Positions 1 through 11,780 of a stretch of 64,000 nt of DNA are shown one piece after another. Positions within the stretch are counted from its first letter, which is position 1. The number at the start of each line of letters is the position of its first letter. Under the pieces are notes generated by a model. It did not search any database, had not been told where the DNA came from, and saw only the letters and a list, made by a program, of their open reading frames with translations. A program made the translations under genes and the position numbers. Origin of the DNA: Rhyacophila brunnea (lineage: Eukaryota > Arthropoda > Insecta > Trichoptera > Rhyacophilidae); assembly GCA_022495005.1 (NCBI GenBank), contig JAGYXB010001605.1, positions 123,001 to 187,000 of the forward strand, read 5' to 3'.

Positions 1-1024
1 TAACGAATATAATGAATAACCTGGGCGATGAATTTGTAATAATTAATAATATAAAATTGACCACAGAAATAGGCTAAGTTAATGAATGAATTAATACATT
101 ACACATTTTATAACCATAATAAATAAAGTAATTAACATTATATGTTTTTTAGTTCCTTCTGTTTGAAGATTGCTAAGTTTTTTTTATATTAATTGAACAC
201 TTTTGTGGTTAAACAGAGTAGCTTAGGCAATGATTCGCAAAACTCAGTCGCGCACACTTCTCCAGTCTGCCGCGAGTGTTTTTGCTGGCGCCACTTATGG
301 ACATTCCACATTCGAATTTCGAAATTTTCCAATATATGCACTGGCAAACATAAAAAATGTAGTTCATTGTAATCGTTAACAAAATTGCGATACAAAAACA
401 GTTGCTGTTCTTCAGATAACATATTGTAAAAAAATCTTTTCCGAGAACTGAAAAAGAAGGAGATAACTAGTTTAAATAATATGTTTCGAAAAATAACATT
501 CTTTCTCACCAAAATCAACCACGTTTCCTAGTCTTCTAGATTTCTGTCAATATCTCATAGCCATGGTTGTGAATGATGTCTAACACTCCTATTTTGGCTT
601 TTATTGTTATTTTGGTCGAACCCAGATAAAAAATATTCTTTCAAAGCTTTAATATTGAATTAAATCTTAAACTTCAACAATCTTTTCAGTCATTATACTG
701 AAGTAGCTAGATAAATACATGACATAAATTTATTGTTAGTCAAATTATACATAATTTGTATTAATCTCAGTAAAATACTTGTTAGAAAAATCTTTTAAAA
801 AATCTTACACTAAATGCTGTCCAAGCCCAAATTTATTATATTTCAGCCAAGAGCTTTACCAATTACGCTACTAACGCGTAATGTTAACCACCTTTTTATA
901 AGTTTAAAACAGTGTAAATTATAGTTTCGATGTACCTACTCGCGCTTACTTAAAAATCTAATTGATTATTTTTTTTTTAATATTTTTTATTAAAGATTAA
1001 TTTAATATACATACTGACCTCATT

Positions 1025-1090
1025 TTTCAATGGATAAGGTACTGGTTTCTCGTCAGGAGGCTCCGGGTTTGACTTTCGGTGAAGTCTTAA
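1025..1090 (+). mobile_element. tRNA-like SINE fragment
   Basis: TGGATAAGGTACTGGTTTC resembles box A and CTCCGGGTTTGACTTTCGG resembles a box B region. No body recognised. Confidence 0.4.
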
Positions 1091-1734
1091 TACATATATA
1101 TATATTATACTTTTAAAGCCTGGGTGTTTCTGTGATTATTTCATAGCTATTACTACACTACTGTCAGTAATAATGATACGAGGACCTGTTATAGTATTGA
1201 AGAAAACAGAATATTAAGAATATAACATTCGTGATTGAATACTTCAATATTTCAATAGTTTAAAGATAACACATATATATAAGTGTCTTAAAAAAGGGGA
1301 AGGATTGGATGCTACTTAGGGCATATGGTAATAGAATATGAAATATGCAATTACTCAATGTTTTAAAAAATCAGCATGTATATAAAATCATAAAAATCTG
1401 ACTAACCATAAAATTATAATAATAACTTAAAGACATTCAACAACCGTATATGTTACATCAGTTTTTTTTGAATTGTATGATAATCTTTGCTTTATATTTT
1501 TCATTTTAAATAAGTTTAGGTGTTACTATTGATAATTTGAAATGCTCTAAAATGTAAATTATCAGTATAACATAATATATTGCATTTTTTGTGTTTCGTT
1601 GTTAGATGTTTCTAGTAAATTTACAGTAGCACAACTATTCGCTTTGACAAATAAATCATACCATAAAGAGACAAATCACACCATTTAAAAATGTAATATT
1701 TTTTTATTGAATATATAATTTGGTCAGGGCACAT

Positions 1735-1852
1735 TGGCACTAATCCCGGAGTGGCGCAGGCTAGAAACCTGATGGGTGTAGTATTTAAAAAAAAAATTCT
1801 AGTGGTTTCATATTATTTCTCAGAAGTGTTAAATTATGCATGTCTAATACGA
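1735..1852 (+). mobile_element. Family A decayed fragment
   Basis: GAAACCTGATGGGTGTAGTAT then TTCTAGTGG and TTCTCAGAAGTGTTAAATTAT. Diverged tail with a partial tRNA-like head. Confidence 0.5.
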
Positions 1853-2884
1853 ATAATACAGTGAATATTTTGCACCATGAGTATTTCAGTGTATTAACTC
1901 CAAAAGTATAGTTTTTAGATATCAGTATTTGAAGTTACAAATCAATTGTGTACTGTAATATTGCGGTAAGTTTAAGAACTTCGTATGAGCTTAATACTTT
2001 AGTATGGCAAATCAAAATAATACACTAATGCACTGAAAATATACATCACATTGTTGCATTAACATAATATATCTTAATAATAAAGTAAAGCTGTCAACTT
2101 CTTTAAATATTTTGAAAATACATTAACTCAATTACAACACATTTCACGTTTTGTTTTAGTTACTACGTTAAAGCAATAAATAAAGCAAAAAACTCTGATT
2201 AAAACTGCTTAATACGCTAAAATATTCATGGTGCGATATAATATATTATATCGTGCAATATTGTTAATGATTATTGTTGATCCAAATAATATTCTCGTTG
2301 TTACACAACAAGCAAAGCTGTTAAAGCTCTTAAACCGCGTAAACGATAATATTTAACCCGAATAAACAAAAAAATAATTGAATATATGTCAACCAAGACG
2401 ATAGCCTCAGAAGTTTCGGTGTGGTGATAAAAAAACCCGAAGCAATGCGGCTGTATTAAACTATTTCAATCTTACATAATCTCATTATAAACAACACCAG
2501 AGGCGATTCTTAGCGTAAAATTGTGGCATGTAGTCGTCTCATATCTGTGATACTCGAACTTATCTATTTCATGTCAAAGTTTTAGTTACCAATTTAATAC
2601 CTTGCTTTCGTAATAATTTTACTACTTTGGCGTGCGTCTGGACTCGTGCTGTGATATTCAAAGAATTATGATAATATCTTATCGACAATCTTGTAATAAT
2701 ATTTATAAACAACGTCTCTTCAAGACGCAGTATCTGGTGGTCATTAAAAGGGATCAATCAAAGATGAGATTTTTTTTTGTGTTCCCTGAAGACTGATATT
2801 GATTTTGTATTGAAAAAAAACAACATAATATTAACAAGGCTCTGTCATTTTTAATATTTGATGATGAAATAAGCCGTAATGCAT

Positions 2885-3028
2885 CCGTTTATAAATTCGT
2901 GGTTATCAGGCTCAAATCCCGAGTCTGACAAATTTACATGTTGTTTTTAGACTCAAAAACATGGACGTAATAGATTGAGCAATTGGCTGACATCCATTTC
3001 TAGTAAAAATAAAATCTCTTAAAACAAC
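2885..3028 (+). mobile_element. Family B SINE fragment
   Basis: GGCTCAAATCCCGAGTCTGAC then GATTGAGCAATTGGCTGACAT. Confidence 0.7.
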
Positions 3029-3876
3029 ATCGTCATGACGTGGCTTAAATCAACGTTGGATTGTAGAGTCAATTAAAAATATAATATAATAATATATTAA
3101 AAAGCATATCAAAATCAATGTTAATTATGATTTTGTAAATATGACAAATATAATATTATATTAACTAAGGCATTTTGATATTATTTAATTTTTTTGGTCA
3201 AGTAGTTAGGACCGTCAAGATTTAACAATGTTTATTTATTATAGAAAATACATAATTTTGAGTCCCACTCAGACTTTACGATTTTTTAATAATATAATAT
3301 TTATTATTTTTTTATTTAATATTTTAATAAATATTTGTTTCTGAGGTTTTCCAAAATTAGAATAATTAAAATAAAACACAACATCTAATACTTATTACCA
3401 ATTTTTATTTTACATAAGCTGGCTCTCTCTCTCTGACGCACGTACATTTGCATGCTAAAGAGTTTACGTCTTTGTTGGGCGATCGCATTAATAAAACACA
3501 TATGTTGCATTCCTCTCATGCAGGCTATCACATACATGCATTTAGCTCACACGCTTCATACCCCATTCGTTATCGTTTTATAAATGAAAAAAAAACTATT
3601 TTCAGAAAATACCAATGAAACTGACGTAAAATACACCATAATGGTTTTAAAACAAAAATAACTTTGTTTCAATAGAGTTTGTAAATGCCAGTTCAATCAC
3701 TACAATACACTCTTAATCGAATTAGATGTCTACATACCATTCTATATAGTGGTATTCAAATGGACGCATTATTTAGCTATGCATATTGTAACCTTAAAAA
3801 TATTGTTTTGATTATGATTAAAAAAAATATATTACTTTTTTTTATATTGTTAACTATGTATGATTTTAAGAACATC

Positions 3877-4043
3877 ATGGGCCTCCGAAGAGTGGAGGTT
3901 GTATTAACAAATTTTTGATTTTACGAGAAAAGGCAATTGGTCACTTGCTCAACCCATACTTTTTTTTCAAGATTTTTTTCGCTAGATTCTGGAATTCGAC
4001 CGCGGGATCCACGAAACGTTACCCGTTCAGTCACCGTTGGGTA
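3877..4043 (-). mobile_element. Family B SINE fragment
   Basis: Plus-strand GGGCCTCCGAAGAGTGGAGG, TTTTACGAGAAAAGGC, CACTTGCTCAACCC and GAATTCGACC match the inverse of the family. Confidence 0.7.
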
Positions 4044-4529
4044 AATATTATTATTGATCACACTGACTAAAGTGTTGATAGGTGGTATGGCTACCTGATA
4101 TTTTTTTATAGTTTAATTTATTAATTTAATAATCGTTCACATTTGAGAATGTATGTTTGAGAATCGTAAAAATCAGAGCAAATTTACTAAAAGAGCCGTG
4201 GGGACTGCTGTGATTTGGTATAGGTATCTACCTACACCGCACACATTATCCGCAGTCGCGGTTTGCAGCATGTTACTAAAATAAGTAAAAAGTTATGACA
4301 TATGAAACATGTTATTACGCTCCCAACAGTCTGACTGACTTGCTAGCTTGCTTCTCAGCAAACTTGTCCGCGTAATTTGTATCAGCTAGGAGGCTGTCTC
4401 CAAAGAACATAGCTTTAATTGGAGTTCTCAAATGTTTTTATTTTTATTTAATCTCAAAAGTATCATACCAACACCACTTAGGTTTATTGCGTAAAATAAA
4501 ATAGCATGTTAGAAATAAATCTAGATTTT

Positions 4530-4620
4530 TTTTAGACCAAGTAGGATTCGAACACACATTTTGTGCTGACTGGGCGAGTGCTTTAGTCAATGAGTTATTA
4601 ACCCAAGTGCCTTCACTGCC
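4530..4620 (-). mobile_element. tRNA-like SINE head
   Basis: Inverse reads ACTAAAGCACTCGCCCAGTC and GTGTGTTCGAATCCTACTTG, tRNA-like with box B. Confidence 0.5.
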
Positions 4621-4971
4621 AAATTATAAGGAGTTTTCAAGATATGTATTTTTAATTAAGAATGCGATAAACTTAAATCTTCTATATCTAGCCATTTTTA
4701 TAATTCTTTAGGATAATTTTATAACTTATGTATCTATTTTTAATTATAGTCTGGGGTGTCTTCATCATTCATTATATGTTATCACGGTTTATTTATGGTG
4801 TCGAAAATGTTTATCAAGGACTGTTGTCTTAAATTCAATAATCTCGTTATTGAATGAGGTTGTATGGTTGATGATACTTACATATTATTCAACGACTTTA
4901 CCTTTATCAGAAATTTGATATTCTAAAAATAATGTTTACCGCTTTTTTTAATACAATCGAACAAATATGTT

Positions 4972-5356
4972 GTCACCTCAATACTACAACTAGATAACTT
5001 GATTTTCACTGTTTTTGAGATAGCTATTGAATGTGCTTCTTCATTTCCTTCTCTAAAAATTAAAAAAAACTAAGTAAGTCAGAAGTTAATGGAAATCATA
5101 TTAATTTTCTGTTTGAACATATTAGATAATTTTAAAACCACAAATTCATTAAATAAATAAAATAATATAATATATACAATATTTGTTCATACAATTGAAC
5201 AATATTTAATTGTTCCTAGTTAGACTAGTACAATTTTATATTTTTATATTTTAAGTAATAAATTTGGCCTAGATTTATGTTAATCAAGTAAAGTTTAAAT
5301 TTAATTTTCCCAACAATGACTAAATCAGAGTTATCTAGTTGTAGTATTGAGGTGAC
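4972..5356. mobile_element. 385-bp inverted-repeat element (MITE)
   Basis: Terminal repeats of 28 bp read GTCACCTCAATACTACAACT... on both ends. No coding capacity. Second copy at 58222-58718, reversed. Confidence 0.88.
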
Positions 5357-6180
5357 GATATTATTATTTCTCGTAAAAGCAAAACCTGTTAATATAACAT
5401 TAACTCTGTGAATATATTATGATCTTTTTAAATTGTAAAAAGAATCGATTATAAAAAGTCTTGAAAAATTAAGATATACTAATATGTATTCGTGAAATCT
5501 ATTATTATTAAATATATCACGAGAAATTACTGAAATACAGCAGTAGAGAGCATACTATTAAATGTATCTATAAAACAAAGATTATAATCTGATTTTTAAG
5601 AAACTTGCGCAACATATGAGGTAGTTTATTTATCTATAGATTGGTATACATTTTAAACTCAATTATTATGTAGTAAATATTATGCCATAATGAAATATGA
5701 ATATTTTTTTTATCCCCAGATGCCTTAAAAGGAGGGTATAAAATAATATACCTATATATTTTTTATGATATTAAAATATAGCTCTCCTCATCAGCGTTAA
5801 CGTTGTTTATCTAGTGTCAACTATGTATTTTGTATGAGTTAGCTATCAACGTTATGTAAACTAATTTGATTTGATTTGATTTTTTGCATATTAATTAAAT
5901 TGACAATTGCAGTAAATTTATATTATTTAAAGATATAAAGGTATAAAACATTTGGAAACAACTGGCGTAGACGGTAAATAAAGGTGACTAGATTACAAGT
6001 GAAATATTAATACATGCATGTAACACGTCTCATTTTTAATAAACTACCAATGATATAGAGCAATCAATGAAAACTTGTTTATATTCGAAAAGATACTCGT
6101 AATAATTATTTCTACTAGTAACCCACTATGTAATGCAATTTGTAGAAGTCGAAATATACATAATATCCTTATCAGTGTGT

Positions 6181-6476
6181 CTATTCTATACTTATCGACC
6201 GCTAAAGTGATAAAGTGATAAATGTTATCAAACTTAGGGTAGGTTTGTATCAAAATATTAGCACTTATTGTAACAATTACACGAAGCTGGTTTTTATTGT
6301 TGCAATAAGTGCTATAATTTAACAGCACCTATCTTGCTGCTGTTAAAATATCGCACTTATTGCAACAATAAAAACCAGCTTCGTATAATTGTTACAATAA
6401 GTGCTAATATTTTGATACAAACCTACCCTAAGTTTGATACTATTTATTACTTTAGTGTTCGATAAGTATAGAATAG
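6181..6476. repeat. Large foldback palindrome (~296 bp)
   Basis: Left arm CTATTCTATACTTATCGA... pairs with ...TCGATAAGTATAGAATAG at the right. Arms of about 130 bp are near-identical (including CACTTATTGTAACAAT and CCAGCTTCGT) and meet at a small inner hairpin AACAGCA...TGCTGTT near 6320-6345. Minus-strand reading here is a palindrome artefact, not a gene. Likely a foldback MITE. Confidence 0.88.
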
Positions 6477-6659
6477 CCCCACATAACGGTCAAAATAAAT
6501 ATGGTAAATAAATAGCTATTAAAAATTTAGTATTGAAATACTTAAAATGAATGAAAAGGCTTTTTTACCTTACAAAATTATATGAATCAAAAACATTTTT
6601 AATATTTACTAAAACATAATAATTTATGATCGCATACCATGGAGAGAATTTTAACGCCT

Positions 6660-7185
6660 CAATAGTATATTCAAAAGTGACTTCTCATTGTGTTTTAAGC
6701 GTAAAGTATTCAACCAATATAATATGTTGCTTGTGGTCAAGTATGCATGTGAAACATGGACCCTTCATGTAAGAGAATTAAAAAAAATACGACTAATGGA
6801 ATATGGCATGGAAAAGTATATACTGGACATAATGCAGAAAGGTCACCAAATTTACATATGCATAAGGTAGCAGAAAAGAGTATGCGATATGATAGAAGTC
6901 ATTTAGCAGATGATATAGCAATGGGATAAGCATGTTGCCTGGAAAATTGACAATTTTTGGACAGATATAGTCATACAATAGTTTTAAAATGATCACAGGG
7001 TTAGGGCAGGACGCCTTAAAACCTGACAAACCCATGAAATTTGGTGGATGTACATTGGAGCAAAATCTAGGAATTAAAAAGAATGGAATAAGCTAGGAGA
7101 GTTACTACTAATTTACAAGAAAACATATTAGTAATTGGTATGGTTAAAGGCGGCTAAACATAACGGAAAAGTGCTCTTTCTAGAT
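6660..7185 (+). mobile_element. RTE-like LINE 3' fragment
   Basis: Codes broken pieces such as VKYACETWTLHVRELKKIRL and YGMEKYILDIM, the C-terminal region of endonuclease-reverse transcriptases. Multiple stops follow. Confidence 0.75.
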
Positions 7186-7689
7186 GAGAGTTTTCCAAAC
7201 TTTTTCAATCTACCGTCACCATTTAGAGCAGAGCCCTGTCATTAAATAAGATCTAAAATTTTCTTAATAAAAAAATAACTATTTAAATATCTTATCTGGT
7301 TATTTTAAATGCATATAATTTTATGACCATGGATCAGGTGCCACACCCTTATGTGCCGTGTGTACGTGGCATATGGGCAGTTGGACCAAGGGGTGGCCGT
7401 AATCCGCCCTTTGAATATTATATCGCATGTATCGACCGCTTCTTGATTCAGCGGTGCAGGTATATTCATGATTTATTCGTAATCAAATATCTTTAATAAA
7501 ATTCAATACGAAATCTCGAAATTATATTTAGTTCAAGACAATTTTTGTTTAACTTGCTTTAATCTAATAATGATGATATTCTTATTTCACATAACATGCA
7601 TGAATTAAAATATCTAAATACTTATTAATTATATTAAATAATCACATGTATTATTATAATATAATGACATTATATAATAATATATTCCT

Positions 7690-7868
7690 TTTAGTACACA
7701 CTACAACAGGGCATAAAATTTAGGTCCAATTTAGTAATATAAGTGAACCAATCACTAATACTAAGGTTTTAGGAAAATCACAAAAATATATTGTGACCTA
7801 ACTCGAAATAGAATCTAAAACCCCTGGATCAAAGGCCAGTCTCTTAGACACTAGATTACGATGCCCGC
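7690..7868 (-). mobile_element. Family C tRNA-like SINE
   Basis: Inverse reads GTCTAAGAGACTGGCCTTTG, then CACAATATATTTTTGTGATT and TTAGTGATTGGTTCACTTAT. Shares its tail with 16445-16622. Confidence 0.7.
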
Positions 7869-8439
7869 CGTATCTATAATATGGGTACCTAGGTACCTCA
7901 TGTAAAATAATAGGAAAAAAGATTACATTCAAGTTTCTCTATAATATATTATCACGTTAAAGATTTTATGCGGGGGTAAGGAATAGGTATGGATGGGAAT
8001 GTAGGATAGGGATAAGCATGAGACTCGGGGAAATAGGAGGCAGGGTCGTGGATGGTTTGACAATTACCTCTAAGACCTCAGTTACCCGTCCGGTTACTAT
8101 ACTCATTCGTGTAGGTTCCTAGATTAATAAAAGGCATAATGAATATGGAATAAATATAAATATCTCGGATTTGAGCGCCACTCTATGATGATGCATAGAG
8201 ACAATAGTGAAGGATAATTAAATGAAAAGCAAGTAGAGAAATTTCAACAATTGTATATTAATAAATAAGATAACTTGCGGGCTACAGTGTATAAAAATGT
8301 ATAATTACTTAAGTGAATCACGAGCACCTAAAGCGATACAATATTTAATTAAATAAGAACAAAAACCCAAAAGCTAATTCGAAACAAAGACTAGTTCGGT
8401 GGACCGTAACATAAAATAACAATAAATACCAATTACACA

Positions 8440-8830
8440 AAAGGCTCTCCAGCCTTTTCGCTGCCCTCGATTCCTTCCAGGACGGAATCGAGGAGTGCGT
8501 CTTCAACGTGTGGGGACCGTGGAGTTCCTCCGATCTCCTGGCGTGGGGGGGACGTCCTTCAGATGGCCATCGTCCACGTTTCCAAAACGTCAGGAAATCG
8601 AAAGCCCTGTGCCCAGGGTCCGAGGCTCGGAACTGGCCAAGACGTCTGCTTCCTTCGAAAGGTCAAGACTGAGAGATCGACTCCCGCTCCACCTTCGTGT
8701 AAAAAGCCCGCTATCTCCTATAGCGCCGGAAATAGTGTCACGAACTCCGTAAAAACTATCCCGTGCGCAGGCGCGATCCGGTCGTACTTTTTGCGTAGTG
8801 TTGCCCTCGTAAAGACTTCCTTGGCTTAGT
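8440..8830. other. GC-rich island of unknown origin
   Basis: About 390 bp clearly richer in G+C than the surrounding AT-rich DNA. Starts with an inverted repeat CTCGATTCCTTCC...GGACGGAATCGAG. Two overlapping open readings have no recognisable domain. It could be a retroelement 5' region or a transferred segment. Confidence 0.4.
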
Positions 8831-8858
8831 GTGTTATGTTATAAAATAACATGACATT

Positions 8859-9062
8859 ATTTTTTCCCGACCATATCCAATCCTAACAGGATCATATTAT
8901 GGGTCTCCACATAGTAGAGATTTTGTTTTTACGAGAAAAGGATGTTTGCCACTTACTAAACCTATTAGGTCTATTATACACTTACGCAAATTTAAAAACA
9001 ATATTTGTACTTGCCAGAGCCAGAATTCCAACCTGGGACCCACGACGCTATTGGACCGACTT
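8859..9062 (-). mobile_element. Family B SINE
   Basis: Inverse of the family from CCGACCATATCCAATCCTAAC through GGGTCTCCACATAGTAGAG to AACCTGGGACCCACGACGC. The open reading across it is not a gene. Confidence 0.8.
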
Positions 9063-9250
9063 ATTTTTTTTAACCATCTGTCTGAAAATGTCTTGTCTAC
9101 CTATGTTTAAATATTATTTACACAATTAACAATAAGTATTTATAGATAAAACGTCTTCTAAAACTTTTTAATAAATATTTTTAATGCTTTTCAAAGTTTT
9201 CCCCATTTTTTTATAAAACGACTACAGTATAATAAACTATTTTTTTATTC

Positions 9251-9613
9251 AACGAGTACTTCACAAAATTTAAGAATATAACATTCTAATTATTGAACAC
9301 ACATTATTTTGAAACGTGACATCGGTTAAAAATTAAAGTAATATATACTTTGATTTAAAATACAAAAGCCGATCGCCAAATAGTAGCTCAATTTGGGAAG
9401 CGCTTCAGTGAATATTAAAAGGCCAATAGTTAAAATTTGTCGAAATTAAGTATGACTCCTTTAGCACAGTTGACTATATGCGTGGGCGTGATACCCGAGA
9501 AATGCAGGTTCAATTCCTGCGGGGTGTCCTACTTTTTTCAAAAAGATTTTTTCTATTGGTTATAATATATTTTCTCAGAAGTGTTTTCAAAATTATGTAT
9601 GTTCGACTACTAT
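9251..9613 (+). mobile_element. Family A element: tRNA-like segment inside inverted ends
   Basis: Left end 9255-9316 (CACAAAATTTAAGAATATAA, then TATTGAACACACATTATTTT) is the inverse of the family's 3' end (TTTTCAAAATTATGTATGTTC). Between them lies a tRNA-like unit at about 9460-9530 with box B GGTTCAATTCC, followed by the family tail CTACTTTTTTCAAAAAGATT. The outermost 3' part is lost in this copy. Confidence 0.65.
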
Positions 9614-10424
9614 ATTAAAACACACATATTATATTTATTTAATGACTATTTTTCAGTGGGTAATGCGAATTATAGTAACGCTATTAAAATTATATATAAG
9701 ATGAGAACCGCACTTTGCTTAGGAACGTCATTGATTAGTAACGATCTTGCGACAATGCTACGACAGTAATTATACCAAGGTGGGCTAGTCAAAGTTTGTA
9801 TTGCAGAATAACTCAAAGATTGATTGATATCAGTTATAATTTTACGTAAGCACAAAACACTTAATTAATGTTAACCGATATCACTGACAGATTTTATAAT
9901 CACCACTTTGTTACAAAAAAAAGTATTCACGAAATTTTAATACCCAAGGAAACGTTTGTCTATTGATTTCATCGATTTTTTAAATCGTCGTATAATATAT
10001 CAAATGAATTTTGCCTGAGAGCACAATCACGCCGGGCCAATACATAAAAAATCTTTCAACAGATTTGTAAATGTACCTTTCTTATCGCATTTTTATGATA
10101 CGGTATCATTTGCGACACAATCAATCATAGGAGACTTCCTAAGGCAGTTCTTTTAGTGGAAATTACAGTGCATTATATCTCAGGTTGTAATCTCACCCAT
10201 TACCCGCCGTAATTTATTACACGTTTTATTGGCCACATTTTAAACGTTTGCAGATTACATCCCTAGCGATAAGACCAACACTGGTCGGATATTTAAAGGC
10301 TACTTTTTGCGATCAATAGATATTTCGCGTTTCATAAAATAGTAATAAAATACTGTGTACGTATATACCAGGGGTTCTTAACATATGGGCCATGATCCAG
10401 AATTGATTAAATTAGTGTATGGAG

Positions 10425-10875
10425 CAGCGTTGCCAGCTCTATCATTTTTCGTTCGATCGACACCGCAATCAGCTTAAAATTCTTATAATAAAGCTAGAAT
10501 ATTACACCAAATTTGCTTGAAAATGAACATACTAGTATATCAAAAATATCAGATGGTAGTGCCAGCTGTCAACATTATTATCGTATAATTATTAATACAC
10601 TTAATGTTACATACAAAATGAGTTACATAAAAATTAATTCATAACTGCATCCATTTTAAATTGTATGATCAAGAAGTATTCTTTTAGTTGTAAAAAACTA
10701 AATTTATTTTCAATCTTTGTCCTTATAAAAACGACGTTTGTAATTGTGACACATTTTTTTAGTTTCTAGACAAATTTTCAATTTTGAAAAAAAACTAGCA
10801 ATTTCTTCTGCCATCCAGCTTAATTTTTAACCTATCTGGCATATTTTTGTGAATGACAGTTGGCAACTCTGATAT
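10425..10875. mobile_element. Possible short-TIR element
   Basis: GTTGCCAGCTCTATCATTTTT on the left and AGTTGCCAACTGTCATTCACA (inverted) on the right are similar over about 17 bases. The centre is AT-rich and non-coding. Confidence 0.35.
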
Positions 10876-11589
10876 GGAGTGAGTCACATAATAATATTTT
10901 AAACAAAATAACATTCGATATGTTACACACGTACATTATAAAAGCCTTTCGAACTATTGCGCAGATTCTCAGTATTCAAAATTCGTTATAAGTCATTGAT
11001 AGCCCTAGATACTGTATTTACAAGTAGTAACATGAAAAGTTAATATTTTAAAACAAAGTATTCAATGTAATTTGTACTTACTACCGTCCTTTGCAACAAC
11101 ATATTGATACAATATTTAAATAGGAAAACAACTCAACTTCCAAGATAATGGCATTTAAATTTTTTGCAGAGATTTTCATTTTAATTTTAAACCTTGATTT
11201 TGAGGAAAATTTTTATATTTAATCTAGTAGAATACAGCAATGTATAATGAAATATTACAATTTAATACAGAATTAAACCATAAATTTCAGTATCTATATA
11301 ACTGAATTAATGATTAATCTCAAATTTTTTTTTTTTGATTTTATGACACATTGAAGTAATTTTTGACTCTTTTGTGCTGAATTGTATAAAGAAGACTTTT
11401 CTACATCGATTCGAACAATATAGCTGCAATTTGTCTACCGACACATTGAGTTGATAGACTTTCATGGTGGTTGAAAATAAAAAGAAAATAATGTTGTTAC
11501 CAATATTAACACAGTAATCTGAATTAAAATAAAACATATTTTATTATTATCTTTACGACGTGTCATTTTATTAACATTTTATAGGGTTT

Positions 11590-11780
11590 TTTATGCATCG
11601 TGGTATTAACAGACTTTTTTTTATACGAAAAATAGATGTTAACTACTTGCTCAACCTATCAAATTTATACTCTGGGTCTAAACATACATTGATGTGAATT
11701 TTGGACAGACCCAGGATTCTAACCCTAGACCGATGACAGTATAAGCCTGACGAGTAACCGCTCGACCATTCTGGGCATCG
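11590..11780 (-). mobile_element. Family B SINE, diverged
   Basis: TTGCTCAACCTATCAAATTT, AGACCCAGGATTCTAACCC and CGAGTAACCGCTCGACCA on plus; the inverse is tRNA-like. Confidence 0.65.

Larger units (their letters stand above)
1..4971. other. Gene-free AT-rich DNA with SINE fragments
   Basis: Apart from the SINE pieces listed at 1.03, 1.74, 2.89, 3.88 and 4.53 kb, I see no gene or structured element. Open readings at 189-518 and 3685-3918 show no domain or codon signal. Confidence 0.6.
5357..8439. other. Gene-free DNA with foldback, LINE and SINE
   Basis: Contains the 6181-6476 foldback, the 6660-7185 LINE fragment and the 7.7 kb SINE. A moderately GC stretch at 7330-7460 is unassigned. Otherwise AT-rich. 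Confidence 0.6.

Noticed and set aside
189..518. 109-codon minus-strand open reading near the window start
   Set aside because: No domain, no splice partner, low-complexity AT-rich context. Looks like chance.
6044..6328. 94-codon minus-strand protein
   Set aside because: It runs through a large palindrome; no domain or gene structure.
8495..8829. Overlapping 85- and 88-codon readings as genes
   Set aside because: They lie in a GC-rich island where long open frames are expected by chance, and show no protein motif.
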